Virus record (IMG/VR): IMGVR_UViG_3300030419_005624
Span: 1 to 30,615 of that record
Strand: one strand, 5' to 3'
From: a virus
DNA: 30,615 nt
Positions within the stretch are counted from its first letter, which is position 1. Each line of letters opens with the position of its first letter. The position numbers and the translations under genes were made by a program. The notes beneath the pieces are model-generated. The model had not been told where the DNA came from and did no database searches. It saw only the letters and a list, made by a program, of their open reading frames with translations. Positions 18,401 through 24,342 of this stretch are shown here, in pieces.

Positions 18401-18618
18401 TATGGTGATAATGTAACGATTCTATCTCCATACGCATCTTTAGGATCAACGTCTCTCAACATTACAGTTCCACGAACACCACCCTCAAACAAAGATTGTT
18501 CTATATTCATACCGCCGTACATAAAGGGAAACATAGGCTCTGTTGAAAAATCATAGCCACCGTTTCCGGGATTTAACGAAAACTCGTGCCATTTAATGTC
18601 ATTTTTATTATCTGCCAT
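15481..18618 (-). CDS. Large baseplate hub protein, gp27-like N-terminal domain with Glu/Gly-rich linkers
   Basis: Encodes 1045 aa, far longer than T4 gp27 (391 aa). Residues about 30-110 (FMYGGMNIEQSLFEGGVRGT, VMLRDVDPKDAYGD, LKIAFSTP, TELQFYITSIQLVS) parallel the T4 gp27 N-terminal tube-like domain, and NYFFWQDFNKWYF near residue 240 parallels the gp27 FVWQD segment. Two flexible acidic Gly-rich linkers are visible, near residues 616-630 (EEGEGGEGGGEEAPEP) and 886-914 (EEEEE followed by EGEGG repeats). Marine T4-like phages often carry a large hub-region protein of this kind. Likely forms the central trimeric hub under the tube. RBS GAGGG lies upstream of the ATG; it follows gp53 directly. 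Confidence 0.62.
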   Translation of the reverse strand: MADNKNDIKWHEFSLNPGNGGYDFSTEPMFPFMYGGMNIEQSLFEGGVRGTVMLRDVDPKDAYGDRIVTLSPYLRTGGKLKIAFSTPGIDDSFTELQFYITSIQLVSNQMPGMYLQMGESTNRLYQVDFASYEDVQVYPEDREFGDDEWVGPIHQYVSEQLAPNYFDGKPYESQIERQTTAKEPMEIDKTRNWVWLRPRYFLYPWGKVVKELNVDRLINNLAENAIDSALNAPNYFFWQDFNKWYFKSMTSLIKERYLEQKGYWRYQLSSDEGDLYRFDSVKSVKGFDIDDLVNSGVFASKYKLVEPNYNSIYDGIGNADLKENVLINHLPVVEGDNYEQLLQDNPAWTDDYRAQIKAGAQFHDTDPIGFKLRERDINFDYRCDFLGLPVGPCMQDVILDPMDEEEQEASENFALFKRNSVLIGTQQVADLEDEKLFSPEINQIYDDIYGWFNFSQYNNPTPTVNDQYSYVEGKNQDIMWQTMFDITPLDANLLFNLRSIRYRLKRKRLAYSLLTTLKQHWNYYRYSMCCSEGPSESDDTFAVLVGVETPGKYSNTDLGEVAIGGGPVPYETGGEEGPADNSFTHDMLYWPIYRYAFYPVEIVPKWDPTLNYNATIQIEEGEGGEGGGEEAPEPSGKDFLGRPCDAYHTDGSPKRVYERYDQRTLNPLGEAQPNDTNNLYQLNHDHLEWFNINPNKNANYYAIPKGIQFFVERDEETDEVIATLPYHTSFTLPIAASDYGSIANELQSPDGEGFAGNRCKIKEGVVEGFFARGNNVAWNLNELSNYWTWVNPGTNMYGVDYPNHPESFSVMPVGAVFGQNPTTASPNPEINDPNETISPPDESYQDESSKESELLGRIVRLTPILKSEYELPLPFEDLPFDCPDPEEEEEEEGGEGEGGEGEGGEGEGGEGEGGSQNTSIFPASIKNEEGVSRENGIFILVNKIFGTDNLPKPFGGKIEDLQVLIKEEDELDPEIITTRVKKYGQDCTWPISTSEAETTTIETPIYMFDVENAHDGNCEGVVEFGPYMSNYQIPEEDDGDEGDQP
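15878..15937. repeat. Four tandem 15-nt units encoding Glu/Gly linker
   Basis: On the plus strand the unit CCACCTTCTCCTTCA repeats four times in register (the last ends in G), followed by degenerate copies to about 15960. Read on the minus strand it encodes EGEGG units within the hub protein. In-frame copy-number change would lengthen or shorten the linker without a frameshift. Confidence 0.9.
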
Positions 18619-18630
18619 ATGTTATATCCC

Positions 18631-19557
18631 TCACGTTGTAGAAGTCACAGAGCCATATGATGAAAGTGCATTTGTTGAACTCATTATTATACGAAATGCA
18701 TCGGTTATGTTGCCTGTAATAGTTTTCTTTGGTACAAATATCCCACGCTTATCCGTTTCAATTTTAGTAAGAAAATCACGAACACTAAAAATAGATAACT
18801 CACTAGGTAAATCAAATCCTTTTATGTATTTTGCTATTAACGATGTTGATGATGAATTAAAATCAATCGATAATTCATCCAAAAGTGTGGTACCGGAAGT
18901 TTCTCTGAATGGTGAAATTATTTGCTTAGTTGATGTATTTTTAAATTGACTTATAGAAGATTGTATTCTAGTTATCTTTTTTGCTACAAATGTTAAATCT
19001 TCGTTTGATGATGAAAATATTTGAAAGGTTCTGTCGGAAAAATCGCCATCGACATTTTCATTCACTAATCTCCAGATAAATATTTCAGTTCCTTCCAACG
19101 AAGAAAAAAAGTTTTCTGTAAAATAGAGCGAACTTATTTTTCGTATATTCGAATCGTATGTGTCCACGATTGCCCAATTATCTGGATCGATGGGTATTCC
19201 TTCTGAAGCCACGGTTATGATGTCACCCCGTCGAAGAGTTAATTCTGGGGTTGCAAAAATATGAAAAGAAAATCCCTTATAATAATTCTCAAATAATTCA
19301 TCTATCTCTATGTCCGTTAATGCCCAATCATTTCTCGATATCACCTTGTTAGCATACAATATTTGCCAAAATAAATGTGGGTTTTCATAGAGATTGTTTG
19401 CAAGTCTTTCTGGTGTTTGACCACCCTTTACTAAAATTTTATCATATATGTCAGAATTTTGCTTTACAAATCCTCTCTTGTAAATATTTACAAGAGATTT
19501 TGTTGTTCCGTCAGGAAACGTGTAATTAAGTGTTGGTAAGTATTTAAAGTATGTCAT
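18631..19557 (-). CDS. 53: Baseplate wedge protein gp53-like
   Basis: Encodes 308 aa (T4 gp53 is 196 aa). The N-terminal 100 residues (YFKYLPTLNYTFPDG, VNIYKRGFVKQN, IYDKILVKGGQTPERLANNL, YENPHLFWQILYANKVISRN, DWALTDIEIDELFENYYKG) are characteristic of gp53, the wedge protein that clamps the wedges to the hub; its fold contains a LysM-like unit. The later GDIITVASEGIPIDPDNWAIV block looks like a second small beta domain extending the T4 version. Start ATG overlaps the gp48 stop (ATGA). Confidence 0.85.
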   Translation of the reverse strand: MTYFKYLPTLNYTFPDGTTKSLVNIYKRGFVKQNSDIYDKILVKGGQTPERLANNLYENPHLFWQILYANKVISRNDWALTDIEIDELFENYYKGFSFHIFATPELTLRRGDIITVASEGIPIDPDNWAIVDTYDSNIRKISSLYFTENFFSSLEGTEIFIWRLVNENVDGDFSDRTFQIFSSSNEDLTFVAKKITRIQSSISQFKNTSTKQIISPFRETSGTTLLDELSIDFNSSSTSLIAKYIKGFDLPSELSIFSVRDFLTKIETDKRGIFVPKKTITGNITDAFRIIMSSTNALSSYGSVTSTT

Positions 19558-20357
19558 ATGTTGCTAAACAATTCCGATCTACTCATAATTCCACCATCTG
19601 GATCTCTGAACACGCCTTCTATTTCTATAAAAGTTAATCCTATGTTATATGAAAATGGATAGTATGCAGAATCCGTTCTGTAGAAACGAGATGTATCGAT
19701 TCCATGAGCAACTTCGACTAGCGCACACGGTTTAGGTTGCCCCAACCAAAACCCTGTCTGATTGCTGTTGTTCCTTGCATCCCAGGCAGTCAATTGCCAC
19801 AGAGGTGGGTGGTTCATTCTGGATATTGCTTCTATTATGTTTCCACTGTCAAGCAGAGGCGACGGCATGGAAAGTGATTCAAACGTATTTCCTATGAGTG
19901 CTGCTAATTCACTGTTTGCTTCACTTGCGACTGTCTTTAAGTTCCAATTTAACTGGTATTTTCTTCTTGAAGCACCCATATAAACAGACTCTGTGGTTAA
20001 CAGGTCAATTCTACCAGCACTTCTTTGCATATTACCAAAGGTATCCGAAAACGCTCGCATACTTGCTTCTGCTGCCAGGTTCAATCCGCTTTCAAGGTCC
20101 CCTCCAGTATCAGCACCAGCTTTATCCCCAAGAGCAACTCTGAGGTGTTGAAATGTTTCTTGTAATGGCGCATCATCATTGTATCGGTTCATAGTACCAC
20201 GAGATACTATTGTTCCCGGAAGAAGAACTTCTGCCAACAGTTGACTCAATGGTGCTCTGTCTCGGAAAAATTTACTGTAATTATGACAAGAAAACAACAT
20301 CCAATATGGAGCTTCTACTGTTTGTGGATTTCCCCAGGCTATTGCGTTGTTTGGCAT
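19554..20357 (-). CDS. 48: Tail-tube cap protein gp48-like
   Basis: Encodes 267 aa (T4 gp48 is 364 aa). Conserved blocks in T4 order are WMLFSCHNYSKFF, LAEVLLPGTIVSRGTMNRYND, ESVYMGASRRKYQLNWNLKT, HPPLWQLTAWD, KPCALVEVAH and FSYNIGLTFIEIEGVFRD, matching T4 gp48 (LLFTAYNMSS, IANILLPRSKSDV, MYGGAENRTKVFTWDLTPR, PTVWMVKNFG, GPCQIQSI, FTLEITMREI). gp48 caps the hub and starts tube growth with gp54. A clear AAGGAG ribosome binding site precedes the ATG. First gene of the left-going structural operon, divergent from gp4; the shared spacer holds an AT-core inverted repeat. Confidence 0.8.
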   Translation of the reverse strand: MPNNAIAWGNPQTVEAPYWMLFSCHNYSKFFRDRAPLSQLLAEVLLPGTIVSRGTMNRYNDDAPLQETFQHLRVALGDKAGADTGGDLESGLNLAAEASMRAFSDTFGNMQRSAGRIDLLTTESVYMGASRRKYQLNWNLKTVASEANSELAALIGNTFESLSMPSPLLDSGNIIEAISRMNHPPLWQLTAWDARNNSNQTGFWLGQPKPCALVEVAHGIDTSRFYRTDSAYYPFSYNIGLTFIEIEGVFRDPDGGIMSRSELFSNI

Positions 20358-20372
20358 TAAATTCTCCTTTTA

Positions 20373-20391
20373 CCCCATATATATATTGGGG
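20373..20391. promoter_or_regulatory. AT-core inverted repeat in divergent gp48/gp4 spacer
   Basis: CCCCA and TGGGG arms flank nine alternating T/A bases in the 41-bp spacer between two divergent gene starts. The core contains TATATA in both directions, a poor match to TATAAATA. It could be a bidirectional promoter or an operator-like site. No other promoter is visible in the spacer, so the call rests on position and symmetry only. Confidence 0.35.
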
Positions 20392-20398
20392 AAACGGA

Positions 20399-20839
20399 AT
20401 GGCATACAAAACAAAATTCAATCCTAAGAATACAAAAAAGTACCTCGGCGACCCAACAAAAATTATTTGTCGATCTACGTGGGAAAGAAAGCTATGTAAA
20501 TATATGGATATGAACGAGAACGTCATACGGTGGGGAAGTGAAGAAGTAGTGGTTCCCTATGTTTCTCCCGTTGATAAAAAAGTCCATAGGTACTACCCAG
20601 ACTTCATAGCAGAGATAAAAACCCCCAACAACGAAGTGAACACCTTTCTAATAGAAGTCAAACCACAGAAACAGACGATCAAACCAAAAAAAGGAAAGAA
20701 GAAAGCAAAAACGTTTCAAAATGAAATATTGACATACGCAATAAACAAAGAAAAATGGAAGTCTGCGTCAAGTTTTTGTTCAGACAAAGGATGGAAATTT
20801 AAAATCCTCACAGAAAAAGACCTATTTAAAGGAACGTAG
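20399..20839 (+). CDS. 4: Head completion protein gp4-like (PD-(D/E)XK-type fold)
   Basis: Encodes 146 aa (T4 gp4 is 150 aa). MAYKTKFNPKNTKKYLGDPT, then ICRSTWERKLCKYMD, IRWGSEEVVVPYVSPVDKKV and HRYYPDFIAEIK, FLIEVKP match T4 gp4 (gp50) closely in order and spacing. The Y-PDF...F-L-I-E-V-K-P arrangement is a PD-(D/E)XK nuclease core as in TnsA-like enzymes: Asp at about residue 72 and Glu/Lys at about 90-92. gp4 acts late in head maturation, making packaged heads competent for tail joining. The longer open frame back to 20210 lies inside divergent gp48 and is not used; ATG at 20399 follows GGGGAAACGG. Confidence 0.9.
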   Translation: MAYKTKFNPKNTKKYLGDPTKIICRSTWERKLCKYMDMNENVIRWGSEEVVVPYVSPVDKKVHRYYPDFIAEIKTPNNEVNTFLIEVKPQKQTIKPKKGKKKAKTFQNEILTYAINKEKWKSASSFCSDKGWKFKILTEKDLFKGT

Positions 20840-20842
20840 CAA

Positions 20843-21391
20843 ATGGCACTCAACCCAACAACACAACTAGCTCAAGGTATTTTTAATAATGGCTATTTAA
20901 AACAGAATCAATTTGTAGTTGATATGTTTTCACCTGTTGGTAATATTACGGAACTACCTGTATTTTCAGTTACTTTACCGGGCTTTGATATAAACACAAT
21001 TGAACAGAGAGATGTTACTGGACCAATCAAATATATCCCAGAAAGAAAAACTTATATCCAAGGTCTTTTCATAAATTTCTTTATGTCAAAAAAGGTAAAC
21101 GGCAGTCCATACGAACTTGTCAATAGATGGAGTGAGTATTTCGCAACAGATAATGGGCCAAACTTTTTCTATAACGATGGGCAAGGTTCATCTGAACTTC
21201 ATGTTCGTATTGGTTACGATTCGAGCAGACCAGAAATAAAAGTTATTTTTTATGAGGCATACCCAAGAGTGCTTTATCCAATAGATCTTAAACCTGTAGA
21301 AGAAATAGTACCTTTTACCTTTAGTACAAATTTTGGATACAGAAAATTTGAAGTTTTACTCAATGGCGATTCAATTGAAATGCCTGGATAA
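20843..21391 (+). CDS. Tail-tube-type protein (gp54/gp19 family)
   Basis: Encodes 182 aa. Segments NQFVVDMFSPVG, LPVFSVTLPGFDI, ERKTYIQGLFINFFMSKKVN, YELVNRWSEYF, EIKVIFYEAYPRVLYPIDLK and TFSTNFGYRKFEVLL give the beta-barrel pattern of T4-type tube proteins (inner barrel strands, 'V..W..', a terminal TF.T.F.Y...E'). Length is near gp19 (163 aa), but the place beside gp4, gp48 and the gp26-like gene, with gp13-15 going off the left side where gp18/gp19 normally follow, suggests gp54, the tube initiator, in short form. Both options share a fold; I leave the symbol blank. It starts 3 nt after gp4. Confidence 0.68.
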   Translation: MALNPTTQLAQGIFNNGYLKQNQFVVDMFSPVGNITELPVFSVTLPGFDINTIEQRDVTGPIKYIPERKTYIQGLFINFFMSKKVNGSPYELVNRWSEYFATDNGPNFFYNDGQGSSELHVRIGYDSSRPEIKVIFYEAYPRVLYPIDLKPVEEIVPFTFSTNFGYRKFEVLLNGDSIEMPG

Positions 21392-21401
21392 TGGAGACTA
21401 A

Positions 21402-22115
21402 ATGGCCGATTACATATCATTATTAAAATCTGAAATACCAGAATATGAGACAAAATTACCCGCATCTAAAAAGACGGTGAAATATAGACCGTTCTTGGTA
21501 AAGGAAGAAAAAATATTGTTGGTTGCAAAACAAAATAAAGACAAAAAAGAACAGATATCTGCAATAGAAAATGTCATTCTTTCTTGCTGTAACCTAAAAA
21601 ATATTGATAAATTACCTTTGGTTGATGTTGAACATATGTTCCTAGAATTACGAAAAAGATCAATAGGTGAAAGAATTAATTTAAATTTCAATTGCCCCGA
21701 AACAAAAGAAACAATACAAGTAAACTTAGACTTAAATGATATCAATCTTTCAAATTCAACTAATAAAAAAACTGTAACACTATCGGGAACAAAGAAAATA
21801 ATATTCAAGGACTATACATTTGAGGATTTTAAGAAAAGTTTTTCAATTCTGAAAACCAAATCCGATGAGATTGTTTTTTTAATGTCTAAATTAGAAACAC
21901 CAACAGAAATAATAGACTGTGATACATTATCCAACAAACAAAAAACCGAGGTAATAGATAATTTACTACCGTCTGAATACAAAAAAATAATCAATGAAAG
22001 TAATAAAGTAAAAAGATATGAGCATACGATAAAATATGAAACTCAATCAGGAGAAGAAAAATCCTTACTCATTCGAGGGCTTTTTGATTTTTTTTGCTTG
22101 CCCTCTGCCATATGA
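21402..22115 (+). CDS. 26: gp26-like baseplate hub / tail assembly chaperone, frame-0 product
   Basis: Encodes 237 aa (T4 gp26 is 208 aa). ADYISLLKSEIPEYETKLPA, KKTVKYRPFLVKEEKILLVA, ISAIENVILSCCNLKNIDK, LPLVDVEHMFLELRKRSIG and a central NFNCPETKETI are typical of the T4 baseplate gp26 family, which is needed for hub assembly. The final codons read Phe-Phe over a T8 run at 22088-22095; a canonical T TTT TTT heptamer lies in frame, 18 nt before the stop, and the next ORF is in the -1 frame. This resembles the lambda G / GT tail-chaperone layout. A GGAG ribosome binding site precedes the ATG. Confidence 0.8.
   Translation: MADYISLLKSEIPEYETKLPASKKTVKYRPFLVKEEKILLVAKQNKDKKEQISAIENVILSCCNLKNIDKLPLVDVEHMFLELRKRSIGERINLNFNCPETKETIQVNLDLNDINLSNSTNKKTVTLSGTKKIIFKDYTFEDFKKSFSILKTKSDEIVFLMSKLETPTEIIDCDTLSNKQKTEVIDNLLPSEYKKIINESNKVKRYEHTIKYETQSGEEKSLLIRGLFDFFCLPSAI
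22088..22094 (+). promoter_or_regulatory. Candidate -1 ribosomal frameshift site (T TTT TTT)
   Basis: Codons at 22089-22091 and 22092-22094 are both TTT, preceded by T, giving an X XXY YYZ slippery heptamer. After slipping back one base, reading continues TTG CTT GCC into the ORF that ends at 22288. The -1 frame has a TGA at 22085-22087, directly upstream, and the zero-frame stop is at 22113-22115, so the only window for a shift spans exactly this heptamer. No obvious downstream stem-loop is seen. Confidence 0.6.
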
Positions 22116-22288
22116 ATTTAACAGATTTTTACATATTAAATTTTCAACTGATGCACAATCACAAATACAGTTTAACTGAACTAGAAAATTTAATTCCGTG
22201 GGAAAAAGAAATTTATTTGGCACTACTGAGGGCATCACTGGTAGAGGAAAATATGAAAATACAGCAAAAACTAGCTGAAAGGGGTTGA
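22112..22288 (+). CDS. Small -1 frame ORF: chaperone T-domain-like or gp51-like
   Basis: From ATG at 22112 it encodes 58 aa (NLTDFYILNFQLMHNHKYSL, then TELENLIPWEKEIYLALLRA). The W-E-+-E-I-Y-.-.-L-L pattern is a familiar feature of small ORFs following tail-chaperone or gp26-like genes. The ATG overlaps the upstream stop (ATGA), but the preceding bases are pyrimidine-rich with no Shine-Dalgarno, so translation is more likely by -1 frameshift from the gp26-like gene, giving a fusion of about 295 aa, or by coupled reinitiation. It could alternatively correspond to T4 gp51. The product is real in my view; the mode of expression is inferred. Confidence 0.65.
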   Translation: MNLTDFYILNFQLMHNHKYSLTELENLIPWEKEIYLALLRASLVEENMKIQQKLAERG

Positions 22289-22289
22289 G

Positions 22290-23129
22290 ATGGAAGAATT
22301 CGGTTTCGAAAAAATAGATGAAGATGATATCTTTAATCCAAAGCAGTCACCAGAAAATATGAGATCTTTACATGAAATAGAGAGAATACAGAATCAATCT
22401 GAAGAAGCTTCTTTGAGTGATGTTGAAATTAACACACATACTACGTCTATAGATTCCACCAACGAACCAACAGAAGAAGTATCATCTCTAATCACACCAA
22501 AAAACTTAAGCGATGTTGTTGCCCCAGAGGGGCAAATAAACCCAACACCAAATCCTATTGAATACGGTGGAGGTAGAGTTAACCCAACACCAAATCCTGT
22601 TGAATACCAAGAAGGGAAATTGAATCCATTACCAGAGTCCATTGAATACAGTGGAGGTAGAGTTAACCCAACACCAAATCCTGTTGAATATGGTGAAGGT
22701 AGAGTTAACCCAACACCAAATCCTGTTGAATATGGTGAAGGTAGAGTTAACCCAACACCAAATCCTGTTGAATACAATGAAGGGAAATTGAATCCATTAC
22801 CCGAACCCATTAAATATAACAATCCAAAAGTAAATAGCTCAATACAATCGAGTGTTTTACCAGACATGAACACAGATAAATCATTAACAGTCGAAACCAG
22901 TAAAAACCTTCAAGTAAATCAAAATTTAACATTTGATCTAAAAAATCAAAATTACACACCAGTTGCACCACAAAGACAATCCACATATGAACGTAACATA
23001 CAAACTACCCCAGCATCAAATGATAATTTTACATTTGAAATTCCAACGGCATTGTCATCCAGCAACAGCAATACAAGAAGAGCAAATAGAAAAAAAGCGC
23101 CCCCCAGTTGGAGGGCGCAGCACGGATAA
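22290..23129 (+). CDS. Proline-rich repeat protein of unknown function
   Basis: Encodes 279 aa. Residues about 1-80 are acidic and helical-looking. Residues about 81-182 are seven 14-residue units with core N-P-T/L-P-N/E-P/S-V/I-E-Y followed by G/E/K-rich links, encoded by a 42-nt DNA repeat. The rest is Gln/Asn/Ser/Thr-rich, ending in a basic RRANRKKAPPSWRAQHG whose codons also form the gp32 terminator hairpin. No enzyme motif or known fold is recognised. It follows the candidate tail-chaperone cassette by 1 nt with RBS AAAGGGG, a place where many phages have the tape measure, but at 279 aa it is too short to be one for a normal myovirus tail. A hub or scaffold helper (gp28-like position) is possible. 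Confidence 0.65.
   Translation: MEEFGFEKIDEDDIFNPKQSPENMRSLHEIERIQNQSEEASLSDVEINTHTTSIDSTNEPTEEVSSLITPKNLSDVVAPEGQINPTPNPIEYGGGRVNPTPNPVEYQEGKLNPLPESIEYSGGRVNPTPNPVEYGEGRVNPTPNPVEYGEGRVNPTPNPVEYNEGKLNPLPEPIKYNNPKVNSSIQSSVLPDMNTDKSLTVETSKNLQVNQNLTFDLKNQNYTPVAPQRQSTYERNIQTTPASNDNFTFEIPTALSSSNSNTRRANRKKAPPSWRAQHG
22539..22832 (+). repeat. Seven 42-nt tandem repeats in coding sequence
   Basis: Units begin at 22539, 22581, 22623, 22665, 22707, 22749 and 22791, exactly 42 nt apart. Units 1, 2, 4, 5 and 6 carry AACCCAACACCAAATCCT; units 3 and 7 carry a variant AATCCATTACC(A/C)GA. Two adjacent units (4 and 5) are almost identical at DNA level, pointing to recent duplication. The frame is kept throughout. 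Confidence 0.95.
23090..23118 (-). terminator. Rho-independent terminator for gp32, inside the convergent gene
   Basis: Minus strand: a GC-rich hairpin (arms GCGCCC and GGGCGC, extended by a GG/CC pair across a one-base bulge) followed by seven T. It lies 28 bp beyond the gp32 stop but within the last 40 nt of the convergent repeat-protein gene, so the same bases encode the C-terminus KKAPPSWRA on the plus strand. Confidence 0.8.
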
Positions 23130-23145
23130 ACAATCAACTTGTTTA

Positions 23146-24015
23146 TTATTCCTGAGAAAGCTTCTCGAAGTAAGAGAGAGCATCAGTTTCATCATTCTTT
23201 GAATCATCGATGGAATTAACATCCGAACTAGAAACATCCTCTACGGTGGAAGTCTTGACTTCCATGGAACGAATATCTTCACCAACCACTTCACGTAGAC
23301 GAGTCTTGAGTTCGTCATATGACTTAAAGTTTGATGCATCAGTAAATGCAGTCAACGAGTACTGCTTATTCCAAAGCTCTTCGAGTTTGGCATCATCACC
23401 ATCAAGAAGAGGGGTCGCGGAGTCAAACTCTGACTTATCGTAATTAATGAATCCGGCGACACGACGAACTTTCAACTTAAAGTTTGCACCATCCCAGAAG
23501 TTGAATACATCAACTGCTTCTTCATCAGCAAACTCTGGTTGTGCTGCTTCTTGAATCTTGTCAAAGATCTTCTTTCCATACTTATAAAGGAAAACCTTTC
23601 CTTCATTCTGTGGATTAGCTGGATCACTAATAACAAGAATATTAGAGATGTATTGAAGCTTGCGCTTACGGGTTCTTGCAATGTCCTTATCAGACTCAAT
23701 ACCGCTGTTCCAAAGTTCGCTGTTCATTTCTGAAACAGGATCCTTTTCACCGAGAGTGGTTCGGGAATTTTCGATGTACCAACCACCCTTCCCTTGGAAC
23801 CCATGGGAATACAACTTTGCAAACGGAAGCTCTTCATTGGGTGGAGTTGGAAGGAACCTAATAATAGCAAAACCGTTACTAGCTTTATCCAATTCTGGGC
23901 GCCAGAAACGATCATCCTTGTATGACTTGGTTGTTCCGTTTGTCTCTTCGAGAGCCTTTGTCAGATCATCAATGCTTGATCGTGACTTCTTCTTAAAATC
24001 ATCAAATGAACTCAT
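23146..24015 (-). CDS. 32: Single-stranded DNA-binding protein gp32-like
   Basis: Encodes 289 aa from ATG at 24015 (T4 gp32 is 301 aa); the open frame continues to 24099, but that extension covers the leader hairpins and the true start follows AAAGGAAAA. N-terminal FDDFKKKSRSSIDDLTKAL holds the basic Lys/Arg-Ser-Ser 'LAST'-type motif for cooperativity. The core has DDRFWRPELDKASNGFAIIR, FLPTPPNEELPF, KLYSHGFQGKGGWYIENSRT, and ISNILVISDPANPQNEGKVF, all gp32 hallmarks. The C-terminus is Asp/Glu/Ser-rich and acidic as in T4, where it contacts replication partners. No cysteine is present at all, so the His-Cys3 zinc site of T4 gp32 is missing, as in cyanophage-type versions. It has its own sigma70 promoter and terminator. 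Confidence 0.93.
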   Translation of the reverse strand: MSSFDDFKKKSRSSIDDLTKALEETNGTTKSYKDDRFWRPELDKASNGFAIIRFLPTPPNEELPFAKLYSHGFQGKGGWYIENSRTTLGEKDPVSEMNSELWNSGIESDKDIARTRKRKLQYISNILVISDPANPQNEGKVFLYKYGKKIFDKIQEAAQPEFADEEAVDVFNFWDGANFKLKVRRVAGFINYDKSEFDSATPLLDGDDAKLEELWNKQYSLTAFTDASNFKSYDELKTRLREVVGEDIRSMEVKTSTVEDVSSSDVNSIDDSKNDETDALSYFEKLSQE

Positions 24016-24036
24016 AGTTTTTTCCTTTCTATTTTC

Positions 24037-24081
24037 CCGAGGAACTCCCCCGGACATGAGTGACTCTGGGAACTCCCCAGA
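24037..24081 (-). promoter_or_regulatory. Two look-alike hairpins in the gp32 leader
   Basis: Hairpin A (24037-24053) and hairpin B (24065-24081) each have GG/CC-rich stems and the same GAGTT loop on the RNA strand; the shared element is GGGGAGTTCC in both. B is a perfect 6-bp stem; A has one A/C mismatch. They lie between the gp32 promoter and the ribosome binding site. T4 gp32 represses its own translation by binding a leader pseudoknot, so a translational operator is the obvious hypothesis. Confidence 0.55.
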
Positions 24082-24090
24082 ACTTAGTTT

Positions 24091-24118
24091 ATTATACAAG
24101 AAAAACCTCCCATGTCAA
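24091..24118 (-). promoter_or_regulatory. Consensus sigma70 promoter for gp32
   Basis: Minus strand: TTGACA (24113-24118), 16-bp spacer, TATAAT (24091-24096); both hexamers are perfect. The -35 box includes the last bases of the gp33 gene, including its TGA stop. This would allow gp32 to be made early by host RNA polymerase. Confidence 0.8.
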
Positions 24119-24342
24119 ATAGGAAGTGTGGTTTTTCCTTTTGGGACCAGATTAATATCTTGCCCTTCTACCTGAAGTTTTTCTACAATTGGTCTAGAAA
24201 TCAATCTAGCTGCAACCTGTGGTTCTATATCATAATCATCACATTTCTTTAATACTGCATCGATATATTTGCCACCCCTCACTATAACATGATTCTCTAC
24301 CTCCTTTGAGAAGGTTCGCTTAACTTCATCTGTTATTATCAT
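24115..24342 (-). CDS. 33: Late promoter transcription accessory protein gp33-like
   Basis: Encodes 75 aa from ATG at 24342, preceded by AAGGAAA; an upstream in-frame ATG at 24378 is less likely. T4 gp33 is 112 aa, but cyanophage-type versions are about this short. The pattern is a helical domain (EVENHVIVRGGKYIDAVLKK, CDDYDIEPQVAARLISRPIV) followed by a short tail INLVPKGKTTLPI; this Leu-Pro-Lys ... LP(I/V) end is typical of the family. gp33 bridges RNA polymerase and the sliding clamp to activate late promoters, fitting the TATAAATA sites in this window. It lies directly upstream of gp32, as gp32 and gp33 are near neighbours in T4. Confidence 0.72.
   Translation of the reverse strand: MIITDEVKRTFSKEVENHVIVRGGKYIDAVLKKCDDYDIEPQVAARLISRPIVEKLQVEGQDINLVPKGKTTLPI

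Noticed and set aside
20210-20398. Longer N-terminus for gp4
   Set aside because: It lies inside the divergent gp48 gene; the T4-like start MAYKTKF with a ribosome binding site is at 20399.
22539-22832. Possible CRISPR-like array
   Set aside because: The units are contiguous, 42 nt long, in frame and without spacers; they are a protein repeat.
22394-22873. 159-aa antisense ORF opposite the repeat protein
   Set aside because: It is open only because the 42-nt repeats lack stops in that frame; it has no ribosome binding site, and the plus-strand protein fits the gene order.
24016-24099. Longer N-terminus for gp32
   Set aside because: The extension spans the leader hairpins and the -10 box of the promoter; gp32 homologues begin at about MSSFDDF.
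23136-24175. Several plus-strand ORFs opposite gp32 (for example 171 aa from 23660)
   Set aside because: They are shadows of the well-supported gp32 gene and have no recognisable content.
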